From: Straminergon stramineum
Taxonomy: Eukaryota; Streptophyta; Bryopsida; Hypnales; Calliergonaceae
Assembly: GCA_963920665.1 (NCBI GenBank)
Contig: OY987270.1
Span: forward strand, 12,984,019-13,048,018
Length of the DNA: 64,000 nt
Direction: 5' to 3'
The translations under genes and the position numbers were made by a program. This document shows positions 1 through 12,239 of the stretch, in pieces. The first letter of the stretch is position 1. Each line of letters begins with the position of its first letter. A model generated the notes under the pieces. The model was not told the origin of the DNA and did not search any database. It saw only the letters and a list, made by a program, of their open reading frames with translations.

Positions 1-2324
1 GAGAGCAATTTGGATCACCCAAACTGAAGGTCCTTGCTGCTCTGTAAAGATCCATGAGTGCACTCCTAGTGGTGTCTTCAGTGATGTAGCTCATCCTCTG
101 CAAATGCTAGCTATGCAAGAATCAGACCTACAGGTATGACCCTTTGATGGAGTTTAGAATTACTGTCTCTTTTTATGCAATCTGAATCCATTCGAATCAC
201 CTCCAAGCCAAATGAATAATCACACAGAATTGGGAGGCATGGATATGGACATAAACAACGAATAAAATGAAATGCACAATGTCCAGAGTACATATTCATG
301 AGACGGACAACCTTAAGTTTATGTTCAAAGAAGACTCACTAGTACTTATCACCAGAATTGTGACAAAAATCTGTAACACCAATCTGTAGCTCTCAAAGCT
401 AGGGCTGGTATAGGTTTACCTTTTCAGGTGCACATCCCGGATGTACCAAAGTCAAGGAATGATGTCAATTGAATGAAATTGACCTGGAGTCACCTTATTT
501 TGAGAAGGAAGCATCCGTCATTTCCTTGTGTATGGCATCTGCTTGTGAATTTCAAAGGAACCAAGAAGTTTTGAAATGAAACCAGTGTCTGAGACTCTGC
601 AGTGTGAGCCCGTCTCGATGCTGGGCCAGTTCAGGGTCACCAACTGATGAGAAAACACAGGAAGGAATTCCAGAGAGGGAGGAGTGAAGTTTGATGGGAA
701 GACCTTGTCCAAATATTTACATGCTCCGTGCATGGTTCGAAGTAGAGTACCTCCATCCCAACTCCCTGTTCTGTGTGTGCAGTGCAAGGAGCCTGACCAC
801 CAAGTTATTGATGAGAAATATGTTTAGTTAGTGACTGGCTTTGAAAGTAGTCACTTCGATCTATTGCTGCGAGGTGTGATCATTTGATAGATGAACTTGC
901 CATGTGCTGCACTTGCATTCTTCAACAACTCTGTCATCACCCTTCTTCCAGGAGGTGAGTGATGATTGTGTAGCTTTGAATTTATGTTGAAAACTGATCT
1001 TTCCATGCTTTGTTGATGCTGAAAGCTCATCTTGGGTTCATGCTTTGTGACACGAGAGTCATCTTCATGTTTAATGATCTAGACAACAATCTAACTAGAA
1101 ATTTTAGACTGGAGTTTCAAGCACTGGTCACTTCCATCTGCCTGCTCATCTTGATCCACCCATTCCACCATTGAAAGCACTCATTGTTGAACTGGCCTTT
1201 TGTTCACTAAAACTGTGATACCCATAAAATCCAATAATCAATCCATTCTCTTTGTCAGGTGACCCATCTGAATTCTGAATGCCTTGATGGGACCAAAGTA
1301 ATGGCATTGGTGCAGCAAAGCAGCGAAAAAGATGTCAGATGAGTTCAGCTTAGAATGGGCAGCAAGATGTGCATTTCTGATGCTCACTGGAAATGCTTCG
1401 GTCCCCTCTAAATTCATAACTGTCTGTATTCAGCCACTTGCAACATTTGTACCCTAATTTGTGCTCTGCTGTCATCATCCTGGCAACCAGACTGTCCAGC
1501 TTTGTTGTGTTGAACCCTCAGTGCCTAAGCCTTTTGGCAAGTGTGTCTTTCCTATGAAAAAAGAAAAGAGCATGTGGTTATAGTTATCTTCAATGAAGTA
1601 AATTGTTTTTTCTTCAAAATCTAATTATAAAGATGTTCTAAGAGCTTGCTTATTTGCGTGCATATTGTTTTTGAGTTTGAAATTGCATAGGAGTTGTGAG
1701 ATTATAACAAGAAAAATGTATGTATCCTATTTTTAGTATGTTGCCCCTCCCCACAATATTTGCATATACTAAGAGTTTTGGGGATTGGCGGTGACATGAA
1801 CAACCAGAAATTGTGTTAGTACATGTAGATAAACTTCCAAAAACCTTCAATTCAAATGAAGAGATAACAAACTCATCACACAATCCACCTTGCAATTGTT
1901 GAAATGTAATTTTTTTTAATAAGTAGAAATTGCAAAGAACCCCAAATCAACATTTGCATGTTTACATTTTCAACAATGAAACTCATGAATTTAACACTTT
2001 GCTCTTTCCATTGGGACCATTTTCAAAGCAAATGGATAAGTGGAATTTTTTAGATCTCAAATCAAGTGAAATTGGCTAGCTTTGCTCAAAGCTGGGAAAT
2101 CAAGTGAAATTGACCAACTTTACTCTTCCAATAATGGTACATATAAGCCTTTTGTGGGCCTCTCAAAAATCAAATAGTTACTTGTTTTTAGTGAAATGTA
2201 AGAACTTCTAATAGTTAACCTTTAATATTGCTTGTAAAAATTTCTAGAACAATCACATGACTTTGATTGCCTACACACAACAGAGTTGATATTTTGGAGC
2301 AACCATATATAGGCACTTAGGTAG
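1..2324. other. No recognised gene; AT-rich intergenic DNA
   Basis: No family was recognised on either strand. The best open stretch is on the minus strand, from about 826 down to 518 (roughly 100 codons without a stop). It is moderately coding-like in composition (WDGG near its start, several Trp and Pro) but matches no domain I know. The rest is AT-rich with frequent stops. A near-repeat of ATCAAGTGAAATTG occurs around 2055-2115. Promoter and exon structure cannot be supported. Confidence 0.4.
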
Positions 2325-2335
2325 TTAGGGGTTAA
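2325..2335 (+). repeat. TTAA-abutting terminal motif, TTAGGGG+TTAA
   Basis: The motif TTAGGGGTTAA is the right-end signature of the TTAA-bounded elements annotated at 20.0 and 34.9 kb. Here no matching left end was found within reach, so it may be the surviving end of an older insertion. Chance occurrence is possible. Confidence 0.35.
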
Positions 2336-2916
2336 ACCAATGATTTGAAGATGACAAGCAATGAAGTTTGGTTATTTCTCTATCAATTATCTTTTAGAAA
2401 AGCAACTTTGAGATAATTCGTGAGAGAGCTATTGAATTCACTAATGTGCCCAATTCCATCAAGTAATTGAGAACTTCATTGGAGCGGTGTTTTTATAAAC
2501 ATCTACCATTTCTATCTCTAAATGGCCCATTCTAGGCTGGGCAATCAACTCTTACATCCAGCCAAGCTGCCGTGAACTCATGTACGTTGTGCTACTAGTT
2601 GACGGCCATGAGCTGCACCTTCCCTACGGAGAAGTGGAACCCATTGTCATCACCCCGGTCGTTGGTAATGACCACGATGATGACAACTAGAGCTTTACAA
2701 ATGCAAATGACTTACTTGGTCATGTGTCATCACTTGACACACTGACTCTTCGGACGACTTCTCCAATGCTGCTACTGCCCATGAAGACCTGCATCTGTTG
2801 CACTCCGCCCATATGAATGGCATCCCAACTTCCTACACTATTAGCAATGGTAGCCAAGTACATGAGCCACTAGCATTGGACATCAATGCTTGGCTATCAG
2901 AGTTCAAGTCCTTTGA

Positions 2917-3459
2917 TTGACGCTCTACAACAAATTGCTCGATATTCATGAGCCCTTCCACAAACAAATGCCATTGTCACAAGCTTCAGGAGGGTTGCTA
3001 GAGAAGAACGTGAATGAACTGTGGATGCCTCAAGTGTGCATCGGCGAAGTCACTGCATGCCCCAATTTTAGTGAAGTCTTCAAGGAAGTTTTCATCAGTC
3101 GCGTCACCGAAATGAACTACATACCAAAGGACCAAAATGGGCATCAACAGCGAGAAGCCAATGTGCAACTCGATGAAGTCAAAGTAGTGGTCAACACCTA
3201 CCCCAATGACCTGGGCCCTAGCGGAATGCCAAACATGAGCAAAGGCGTGTTGGACGTTGGGCTACCAACTCTATCGTCGTGGAAGAGGGATGGGCTCCGT
3301 ACTTGCTCAAAAGTCAGGTCCGAGCGCAACAATCCAACTGCAACTGCAATCTTGGAGACCTCTATTTTTCACTCCAAAGTAAGCGTAGCGAAGCTAAAGG
3401 TGCAAGCTCGCACAACAGGGGTTGCAATGAGCCCCCTCTTACATCCACCAAAGTGCTAG
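2917..3459 (+). CDS. Open frame upstream of the PiggyBac relic, function unknown
   Basis: An uninterrupted frame of 180 codons that ends just before the PiggyBac-like frame begins, in a different phase. Base composition is richer in G+C than the flanks, and the peptide is of mixed, coding-like composition without low-complexity tracts. No domain is recognised. It could be the amino-terminal accessory region of the PiggyBac-like transposase separated by a frameshift, or a second transposon ORF. A further open stretch upstream (about 2575-2690, with a run of Asp codons at the end) is consistent with an extended decayed coding region. Product and start codon are uncertain. Confidence 0.3.
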   Translation: MTLYNKLLDIHEPFHKQMPLSQASGGLLEKNVNELWMPQVCIGEVTACPNFSEVFKEVFISRVTEMNYIPKDQNGHQQREANVQLDEVKVVVNTYPNDLGPSGMPNMSKGVLDVGLPTLSSWKRDGLRTCSKVRSERNNPTATAILETSIFHSKVSVAKLKVQARTTGVAMSPLLHPPKC

Positions 3460-3484
3460 TTCACAAGGAACTGGAAGGCCGAAC

Positions 3485-5224
3485 AACTACACAGTTTATC
3501 TTGAACAAAAGGAGGATGGCATGGGTGTCCTCACCACGCCACAGCAGAGGTCCCACACTTTAGGAAGTGACACTCCATCTCAAGTACCTACGTGCATGGG
3601 CGCTTCCCGACATACAGGACGTGTCCCTCATGATAGTATTGCAGCTCACGTTGCCACCTTTACAGCTGCATTTGCAGAACTCACTTGGACAATACAACAC
3701 CAAACATATGTGCATGATCCTGTCCATTTCATAGGCCCTCTAGCGGGCCTCAATTTCCCATATCGTCAAATGCCAATGAAGTTGGCATTATTTGGAAGAT
3801 TTTGGAGTGAAAAGACTCTATCTACGATCTGTGCAGAGACAAATAGATATGCCAGTGAGCTCAACCCCAAAACACGGCTACCTATGGGTGGTCCATATTG
3901 GTGGAGGTTGTGTCCAATGGAGTTGTGAGCTTTTTTTGGTATCTCATTGATGATGGGAATGAAGAAATTACCCAACTACCGAGCGTACTGGAACCAGCAA
4001 CAACCATTTTTGTTTTGCCAGTTCATACCCAACACGATGTCCAGATCCAAGTACAAAGATATTACATGGTGCTTGCATATATCATATGACAATGTTCCTG
4101 TAGGGGTAGATGGCACAACTTCAAGGGATACATTAGCCAAGTTGGACTGGCTAATTAAGGAAATGTAGGGAAACTGTCAATCCAATTGGAACTTGCATCA
4201 AGAAGTGACAATTGATGAAAGCATAGTATGTTACAAAGGCAGTTATTGTCCAATTTGCCAATACCTTCCAAAAAAACCCACCAAGTGGGGCATCAAAATT
4301 TGGTGTTTGGCAGATGCTAGAACTAAATATGTATATGACTTCAACATTTACAAGGGGTCTATTCAATGCTCAACTCTAACAAGATCCGAAGGAGCAGGCA
4401 CCAAATCGGGATATGAAGTGGTCATGCTTTTAATGCAATGGCTACATGGTAGAGGCCATGTTGTGGTGACGGACAATTACTTCATGTCTGTTAAGCTCAT
4501 TGTGGATTTGGCAACTTTGGGCACATTTGCAACAAGGACTGTTGTCAGCAACCATGTTGGTTTGCCCAAGGCACTTGCTCAGAAGAAGGCATTCGCCAAT
4601 GACCCTCGAGGAACGATAGCTTGGCGAATGCACTCTAGCAAAAAAATTTCTTGCGCCTTGTGGGTTGATCACAAAGTAGTCTTACTGTTGTCTTCTTTCT
4701 TCGCTCCTCTACCATGATTGGGAGAAGATTGGCCCACAGTGCGTTGCTGGATTCGTGGAGAGGAGCAACAAATAGTTACCTCCCCTGTGCACAAGGGTTA
4801 CACTGAATTTATGCGGGGGGTCAACGTAGCCGATCCAATGCGAGGTGCATATTCAACACAAGTTCGAAGTCACAAATGGTGGCATAGACTTTTTTTTTTC
4901 CTCCTCGATACATTAGTGCTTAATTGCTACATTTTGTACAAGTTCATTTCCAAGCATATGGTAAAGGAGCCTATTCGGCACATGGACTTCCAGCTACCTC
5001 TTGCAAAAGCATTGTGCAAGCCCTGGATGGTGAAGAGAGGTTGTGTTTCAAGCTTTCGCTTGACAACACTTGCTGTGCATTCTGTGGTGTGCACCAATAG
5101 TTGGCGGAAATGCCGATTTTGCTTTGGTCAAACTCGCACAAACCTTTGTTGCTTGCAATGTGGAGGTGTGCATCTTCATATGGGTGACTGCTTCACTCGC
5201 AGTCACTATTCCCTCCGTTGCTAG
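3485..5224 (+). pseudogene. PiggyBac-like transposase (DDE_Tnp_1_7), nonsense-riddled
   Basis: A single reading frame runs from about 3485 to 5224 and encodes a PiggyBac-family transposase, the enzyme that cuts and pastes elements at TTAA sites. Visible landmarks are, in order: GISLMMGMKKLPNYRAYW, typical of the region before the catalytic core; VTIDESIVCYKG; PKKPTKWGIKIW followed by LADARTKYVYDF (first catalytic Asp region); VVTDNYFMS (second Asp); GVNVADPMRGAYS (third Asp region); a hydrophobic helix ending LNCYILYKF; and a carboxy-terminal cysteine/histidine domain with CRFCF, CCLQC and GDCF. The frame is broken by in-frame stops at 3926 (TGA), 4166 (TAG) and 4715 (TGA), with no frameshift needed between the blocks, so decay by point mutation is the simplest reading. 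All three Asp positions appear retained. The original termini are not certain. Confidence 0.88.
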
Positions 5225-7286
5225 TATCCCTTTTTTTCTTGTAGTCATTTTTTTTGGTTTGGAAGGTCATTGTCGTCCCAGGACTCAGTCTTGTTAATTT
5301 TGGAGTTACAGTCTATTGTACAATGTAGGATGGCTTACCGTCCAACACATTGTGAGTAGTCGTATGAGAAGTTGTTGGAGAAGTTGCGTAGAAATAGCAT
5401 AGTGGCCATATTGTGAGATGGTAGTACTACACATTTAGTGAGTTCGTGTAAGGGTGTGAGGCAGATGGATCATGTATTATTGTTGTCTATTAGTGTCGTT
5501 AGAGTCCTTTTAGACCTGGAAGAAATCTTTTTTCATGTGTCTTATGTTCACCTGCAATGGGTATGTCATGTCCACCAATTCGACCACAGAAGTAGTGTCT
5601 TTTAAGAGTATGACTGTAAATGTCAATGTTGTGCATACGTTCCCAGGTTGTTTTTCCATTTGAAGTTGTTGTGGAAGTCATTGTCGAGAGGAAGTGTGAG
5701 TGACCTCAGACCGTAGACTCATGTCAAGAATACGACTATGACATGCATGTTTGCTTTCCTTGCCGACATCCGTTCTTCTATAGATAAATGGATGTGTGGC
5801 AGAAGAAAGCATCCCGTGCGTTATGGTTGGCAGATGTACATCATGTAAAGACGACAACTACTTAAGAATCAGCTATATTTCTCGACATTGAATTGCTAGC
5901 AAAAAAGACCCTCTACAAGGGAACAATTGAGTATTCAACAGTAGTAAAGTAGCGACAATTTAAGGGGATGAGGTCCATTGAAGTTTGCATTGCTGTAGAA
6001 TGTAGCTGTTATTTTGCTCTCTTTATGAGGACTGGCTCTATCTTCAACTTTGCTACAGATTGTCGCAATGGAGGTACATTTCTTTATCCCCATCTTCATT
6101 CTTCGCAATCTGTCGTATGTCCAGGGGCACTTGATGTGGCAAGTCTTGTGCTTTCAACGTCCGCCTTTGCTTATGATTAATGAATTGTAGAAGGTGCACA
6201 CTTTCAATTGCACATGGCCTTTTGAAGTCAGTTGATTCAATGTCACTGACTCAGCAGTAAGTAGCAATAGACTCTTCTGTGGTGGAACAAGATCATTGGA
6301 TCATTGAAGATTGTTGACTCGTATGAAGGTGATTTGTAGAAGCGGGAGAAGCAAATTCCAGATCCACCGCACATGAGAGGCTTCAAGTCTTATGTAGTTG
6401 TGGTTGTGTACATAGCTTCTCATCAAGGAATGACGAAGACTATGCCATTTTGGCTTTGTATTTTTTTTGTAAGATGAAATATCCAGCATCAATGTTGTAT
6501 GAAATTCCATGAAGTAATGCCTGTCATTTGTTGGTCATTCAATTCAATTGAGCAATTGTGTGCATCGTAGGTACTGTTAGCTTCAGTCACAGTTGAAATC
6601 ATGCATGTTAGCTTCAGTCACAACTGAAATCGTGCTTGTTAGCTTCAGTCACAATTAAAATGTGCAGACTCCAATGTCATGGAGAATGTGGGCATTCGGA
6701 AATTGATTGAGAATGTGCTAGATGAAGCCAACATACATCACAATGCATGCAAGTTCTTCTTATTGTAATATTTTGGCGACCTCATACTTGACATTTGTCA
6801 CTTTGGACTCACTCTCCAAGGGCTACTATATTCCATTTTGGGCATCAGTTTGATGTGGGCTGCTTGTTGAAAAATGAAACTTTGTTTCTTCCTTCGCAAA
6901 GCAATAGTGATTACAAGGTCCCTACAATCACATACCTTCCATAAGTGTCAATGAAATTTTTGTGGTCCCATTCATGTCTTGACGTTCTGAACATAACATT
7001 TTCTCCCATATTTTTCGAAGCATCCCACTGCCTGCTGTGATATGATTTCTCATGAATGGACTCCATGCCAGTGGCGGTCAACGCTACAATTTCAGTAGTC
7101 AAACCTCTTGATCTTCACATGAACTATGAGTTCCTGAAATTTTAGTTTGCATTCTAAGTATTTCGAGGCTAAGATTGAAGATCCTACGGTTACTTCTTCA
7201 ATCATGCGCAACAATTTGTAGACATTGTTCTCCAAAATTTTTGTACTTTTTTGGCCGCATACCACTTCCCCAATGAATCTAGACAT
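5225..7286. other. No recognised gene downstream of the PiggyBac relic
   Basis: AT-rich sequence with only short frames on both strands, none recognised. It holds a short triplicated repeat at 6575-6665 and ends at a TTAGGGG+TTAA motif. It may be the 3' non-coding part of the PiggyBac-like element or later insertions. Confidence 0.4.
6575..6665 (+). repeat. Three tandem copies of a 31-bp unit
   Basis: Units start at 6575, 6606 and 6637, each beginning TGTTAGCTTCAGTCACA. The first two are 31 bp and the third is slightly degenerate. No coding potential is apparent. Confidence 0.85.
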
Positions 7287-7297
7287 TTAGGGGTTAA
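7287..7297 (+). repeat. TTAA-abutting terminal motif, TTAGGGG+TTAA
   Basis: The sequence ATTTAGGGGTTAA matches the right ends of the TTAA elements at 20.95 and 35.84 kb. It lies 2 kb downstream of the PiggyBac-like transposase on the same strand and is therefore a candidate right end of that element. No left end in the correct orientation was found upstream, so this is a suggestion only. Confidence 0.35.
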
Positions 7298-8299
7298 GAC
7301 TTCGAGCACGGACAATGATATGGTCTATGGTAAGAGGACCTATGGTGTGGTTGTGTTGGCTTTTTAGAAATGCTTGGGTATTCAATTTGGATGAGTAACC
7401 CAATGGCAAATTAGAATAGATGATTTGGGAAGCTACCCTAGACCATGGTAAGTGAAAAACATGGCACAAGACCTCCATTTTGTGCGACAAGCACCCAACC
7501 AAGTCCTACAAGTCCTTGAGAAAATTTGATAACACATGGCTTTGTTTGCCCCTTTTTGGATTCCGGAATAGAAAAGTTTTCTCTTGGAATCTAATGGAGC
7601 CTACTTGTGGGATCTTCATGTAAAATAGATCTAATCTCTTGGTTTTGAATAGTTCAGGTTCTTTATTTTTCTCTGGGGCTTTGCCCTTAGCTCCACTCTG
7701 CCACTGTTTGTTATGGTTCTACTTTCTAGAATAAACTCCAGTTTTAAAAAACTCAATCAAGAAAAAAAATTGGTCAACAATTTGACAAAAAATGCATGAA
7801 AGTTTTGTTTGCAAAAATTCCCTAACTATCAAATTTATTCTATAGAAATTCTAAAGTTCAACCAATATTTTCATTATTTTTTGCAAAATTATCATCCACT
7901 ATGAAGTTTTCATCAATTTGAATAATTTTCAATCAATTTTGACTATAAATTAATTATTTTAATAATCACTACTGTAGCTATGAAATGTTCTTGATCCCCA
8001 ATGATGAGGTAATAGATTTTGAGAAGATCACATAGGAATTAATAAAACTCTTAGTCAATGACAATATGCCATGAAGCACTTAGAAAACCTAACACCTAAT
8101 TATTATAAGTTAATTTTGTATGATTTTAGCAACCATGTAAGATAATATACTCAAAAGATTGTTGAAAAATACTACCCATTGTAAGAATCCCTAAAAATGA
8201 TACATCATGCAATAGGAAGATTATTCCAAGAAAGATTTCTTGATCCATAGCATTTTTTTCTATAGCAAAGAGTAAAACTACCATTTCTATAGCAAAGAG
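7298..8299. other. No recognised gene; AT-rich
   Basis: Low-complexity AT-rich DNA with no supported gene. Near 8240-8305 a short direct duplication is visible: TTTCTATAGCAAAGAGTAAAA occurs twice about 30 bp apart, at the presumed left side of a decayed TTAA element. Confidence 0.4.
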
Positions 8300-9155
8300 T
8301 AAAAACAAATTGAAAATTGTATTTTTTTGCACATCCAATCATAGGATCTTACACCTAACTAATATGAGAATGTGCGGAATTTTTTTCAAAAATATTGACT
8401 GCACAAATTGCAAGATATCTAAGTCTAAAGAGAAGAAAATAAGTATTTCAGGACATTGCAAGACTAGCTTATTTGATTGTTTGAACCTTCTTAACTTAAA
8501 TTTTTGCACTATAGAGTTTTAATCTTTAAATCTCTAAGGTGGATAATTGACTTGAGAGTCTAGGAAAAAAAAGAAAATACAAAAAGAATTTACTTTTTAA
8601 TTCTTTAAAAAATTGTTAAGTAGAAGTAGGTACAAGATAGAAGGAAATTCTAAATTATTAATATCTCTAAGATGGAATTAAAATTCACTAATTCCAATGG
8701 TGAGATTATTCTAGAAAAAAAATTAAACCATGTGGAAACTTTTTTTTGAAAAATTATAAAAAATTGCATTTAGAAATGAATCCTACAAGTTATTTTTTCA
8801 AGAAGATGCTCGAATTACCCCCAAAACAAGATTGTCCATAATTATCTCATAACAAATCCAAATGGAAAGAATCAAAGCTTTCCATGTAGACAAAATATAA
8901 TCTATGAGGAAAAATAATTCAAAAATTAAATTCAAAATTTTGAATTTTTTCGCTACCCCTTTTCCCCTATTTTGAGTTTATTTGGGCATAACTTTTGTTC
9001 TTGGGCACTAAATGGAAAAAAAATTATATTTCCATACAGAAAATCATTTTTTCTATCTCTATGAAAAGTTTCAAAAAATCAGGACAAAAATTAAGATTGT
9101 AGGTACTTGCCCCAAATCCCATTTGTCCCTTGAAGGGCCAATGGTACTTTAGGGG
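8300..9155 (+). mobile_element. Decayed copy of the TTAA/CCCCTAAA element family
   Basis: Internal sequence parallels the element at 20.0-20.95 kb: a segment with AGGATCTT, then TTGCAAGATAT, then CCAATGGT, then TCAAAGCTTTCC, in the same order and spacing. The right end is well preserved (CTTTAGGGG followed by TTAA at 9156-9159). The left terminus is lost or scrambled. No coding region is present, so it is non-autonomous. Confidence 0.6.
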
Positions 9156-9821
9156 TTAACTTAAAAATATAACAATTTTCTTAAATAAGTTTAAAATGGA
9201 CATATCTATATGCAATATGAATTTCAACAACATTCAATCATTATTCTCAAATTTATGCTTAAAAAACATTCTCATGTGACGAATAGTACGAGTCTTTTTT
9301 GCACCCACTAAGTGTAGTAACAATTATTAAAATGATAAAGACATGGTAATACTTTTGGACATCATTTGATCCAGTTCAACCAGTTTCATCTAACATGATC
9401 AGTAGTTGTAGAGCATCTAATATTTATATTGTTTCATCCATTTTAGTATTGTTGAACTTTTTGCAACATAAGCACACAATTTAGAGGCAAGAATGGTGAA
9501 GTGCTTGATTTTGTGCCACTTTTAGAAGTAATTTCAAGAAATCAAGAAGCACTCAATTCTTTTTGAGGTCTTTATATTAATTATTTGTTTTGGGTTCTAC
9601 AAAGTACAAAATGGGCTTGTAGGATTTTCATTTTCATTTTTCATTCACATAATGTAAACATTATGTATCAACATTTGATGTTTCTTGAAGGATCAAGTCT
9701 TTTTGAATTTTGAAAAGTACTAATCATTTTTCACAAAATATCATGAACTCTCTAATTTCATTTCCAATGTTTACCTTTCCATAAGATTTAGAAATGTAGA
9801 AGTCCTTCAAAAGTTAACTTA

Positions 9822-10388
9822 CCCCCTAAAGGACCAAGTGTTTGTTCAACGTACACAAGAAATCTCAGGTAGGTTCCTACAAAGTCATTTTTGGTCGAAT
9901 GTTCATGAAATTTGGACATGATGTGTAACTATGTACCTCCTTGAAAATATAATTTTTTTTCCAGTCGGGTGCCCGGATTAAAAGTTATGTTGCCCCAAAC
10001 TTTGTGGGCAACTCGAGCAGCATATGCAAAACTCTTCCTATGATTTTGAAATTTGGCGGGTGTGTAGCTTACATGATACAAGACGACAATGTAAAAAAAA
10101 TAACCATGTTTAGTGTAAGAATCTCATTCTAGAAGGAGTTAAAGGTTGCAAGCCTTGTCGGGCAAGGTTGAAAAAACACTTTTTCACCTAACTTCAAACA
10201 TCATAATCTTTCAATCCGTGTAGTCAAAGTTTCTAAATTTTTTTCCACATGTTCCCAAAGAAGGCCCAGTATAAATTTGTACAGTTGAATTTTGAAAAAA
10301 CAACTTATTTTTTCATTTTTTTTTGCTGCCCTAAAAAGTGGCAGTCTTTTACAATTTCTGCCCGAAATGTGCCTCGGTCCTCTAGGGG
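9822..10388 (+). mobile_element. Short TTAA-type element with CCCCTAAAGGACC ends
   Basis: The left end reads CCCCCTAAAGGACCAAGTG. The reverse complement of the right end reads CCCCTAGAGGACCGAGGC, a matching imperfect terminal inverted repeat. TTAA follows the right end at 10389-10392; the left flank is TTAC, one change from TTAA. The interior (about 570 bp) is non-coding and contains AAGTTATGTTGCC, also found near the right end of the 20.0-kb element. It is probably a deletion derivative of the same PiggyBac-type family. Confidence 0.6.
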
Positions 10389-10392
10389 TTAA

Positions 10393-11970
10393 AACACTTG
10401 AAGGTCATTGTGTTTAAATATAAAACTTGTAAGGAAAATAACAAAAGAAAATTCAAAACTTTAAACACATAACATGTAACACACATATCTTGAGATGAAC
10501 ATTTTTTCTTTTTTTTAATCTTGTATAGGAAGTCATTATTTGAGGGTTTTTTCCATTTTTGCTACTTCTAAAGCTGCATACAGTATCCTTTAAGTACCTC
10601 AAAAAATAATTTTTGTTATCATGCAATTCTTTTCAATAATAACTAAAGTTTGTAAGAAGGAGTTTTGAAAAAAAAAGTGCCTGAAATCATGAAAGAAGAC
10701 CCTACATTTTGAGAAAAATTCCTCTTTAAGTTAGAGGTGGACCACTTTTTCCAAGCACTTTACCTTGCTTAAAGTCTTCAAATAAAGGCAAAATTTAGAG
10801 TGGTATTAGCTTTGAAATCTTGTTGAAGTGTTCAAAATTAAATTACAAACGCATCTTTGAAGGATATTGTTACTACCAAATCAAGGAAGATTTCAAAGTA
10901 TGAAAATGTATTATTTAGACATAATGTGCAAAAATTACAAGTTAGTAGAGTTTTAACCCCTAAGTGCCACAAGGGACAAAAGTGTCCTCACATAATTTGG
11001 AAGTCTAATTTGAAGTGCTTTGACTTTTGCATCCAATGTCCAAATTCAATCAAACTTGTAAGTGTTGGAAAATTTGCACTTTCTTCTAGTTTGTGTGGTA
11101 AAATTTTCATATCCATTGAAGATGTAATGAATTTTTGAAGCCATTCAAATTCCACGGGTTCAATTTGAGTTCACCTAATTGTATTTTGATGGCTGCAACT
11201 TTGGGGGCTTCTTTCTCCTTCATCCAATGTTTGTTTTCAATTTTCAATAAAATTTCATGGTTTATGTTTGCCTTGAAGTTTAGTTATTGTGGTAAAATTT
11301 CATGTCAATCCAAGTTGTTTTGAATGTTTGGGAGCAATTTGAAGTTCTAAATACAAATATTTTAAGATTACAATGAACTTCAAAGGCTTGTTTCTTTTTC
11401 ATACACTATCCATGGGTGATAGCAAGAAACACTTGTCATATTTTTTGTCCCCTTGCCCTGAGACAAGTGGTTTTTTGCTCAAAACTTCTGCATCATTTGT
11501 CTATTCGGCGTGAAATTTGTAGTGAAGGTACATGTGGTAGTTTCAAACATTGTGTGGTTTTTTCAAATTTTTCAAAATTATTTTACTATTTTTAAACTGC
11601 CCCCGATTGGGTGTCTACCTTGGCCATTTTGGGGGGTTTTAGTCCTATTTTTGACCCAAAAATGTGAATTCGAAGCTACAAATTAGACATAATGGAGGTC
11701 TACTAACATTACAAGGGCTGACGATGAGTTTTTAAGAAAATAGTAACATGTCAATTGCCCACATGGGACCAAAGTGACCTTCCTTTGTGTAAAGTCTACG
11801 AAGAAGAAAAAAAATTCCTAGATGAATTTTTTGGTGCAATGCAAGTACAATCTTCTCTAGCAAAATGTCTTTTTTTATGGAATTTTTTTGAATTTTTTTT
11901 GAAATTACTAAAAATGAAAAGGTCCACACTTTTTCAACTATTTTCTACTCCTAGTGGCTTCTATAGTACC
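10393..11970. other. No recognised gene; AT-rich with scattered TTAA-type motifs
   Basis: AT-rich DNA. A left-end motif (TTAACCCCTAAGTGCC) occurs near 10954, but a convincing partner end was not found. Short frames at 10857-11323 match no family. Confidence 0.35.
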
Positions 11971-11974
11971 ATTA

Positions 11975-12237
11975 GGGGAGATTTGAGGGTTCTACATGCC
12001 CATTTTAGGGTTGTTCCTTGTGCTGTCCAGAAACGGCTGGTTGTTGTCAGTAAAATAAATATAAAAATTAAAAAAACATTATTAGTTCTAAAATGTGAAA
12101 AGAAGTTGAAAAAAAATTCAAAATTTTTTTGACATGGTAGGGTCTTGGCCACATCATACTATAGCAATGCATGGTGCAATTCCTATGTTCTCCGCAACCT
12201 AGGAACTCGCAGATATGTAGAGCCCTCAAATCTCCCC
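11975..12237. mobile_element. 263-bp MITE with TA target duplication
   Basis: Terminal inverted repeats of about 23 bp start GGGGAGATTTGAGGG and continue to TCTACAT, with one mismatch. Both ends are bordered by TA (11973-11974 and 12238-12239), as expected for Tc1/mariner-type (Stowaway-like) miniature elements. The interior is non-coding. Confidence 0.78.
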
Positions 12238-12239
12238 TA

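Noticed and set aside
2332..7297. Calling 2.33-7.30 kb one complete PiggyBac element
   Set aside because: Both TTAGGGG+TTAA motifs point the same way; a true element needs inverted ends.
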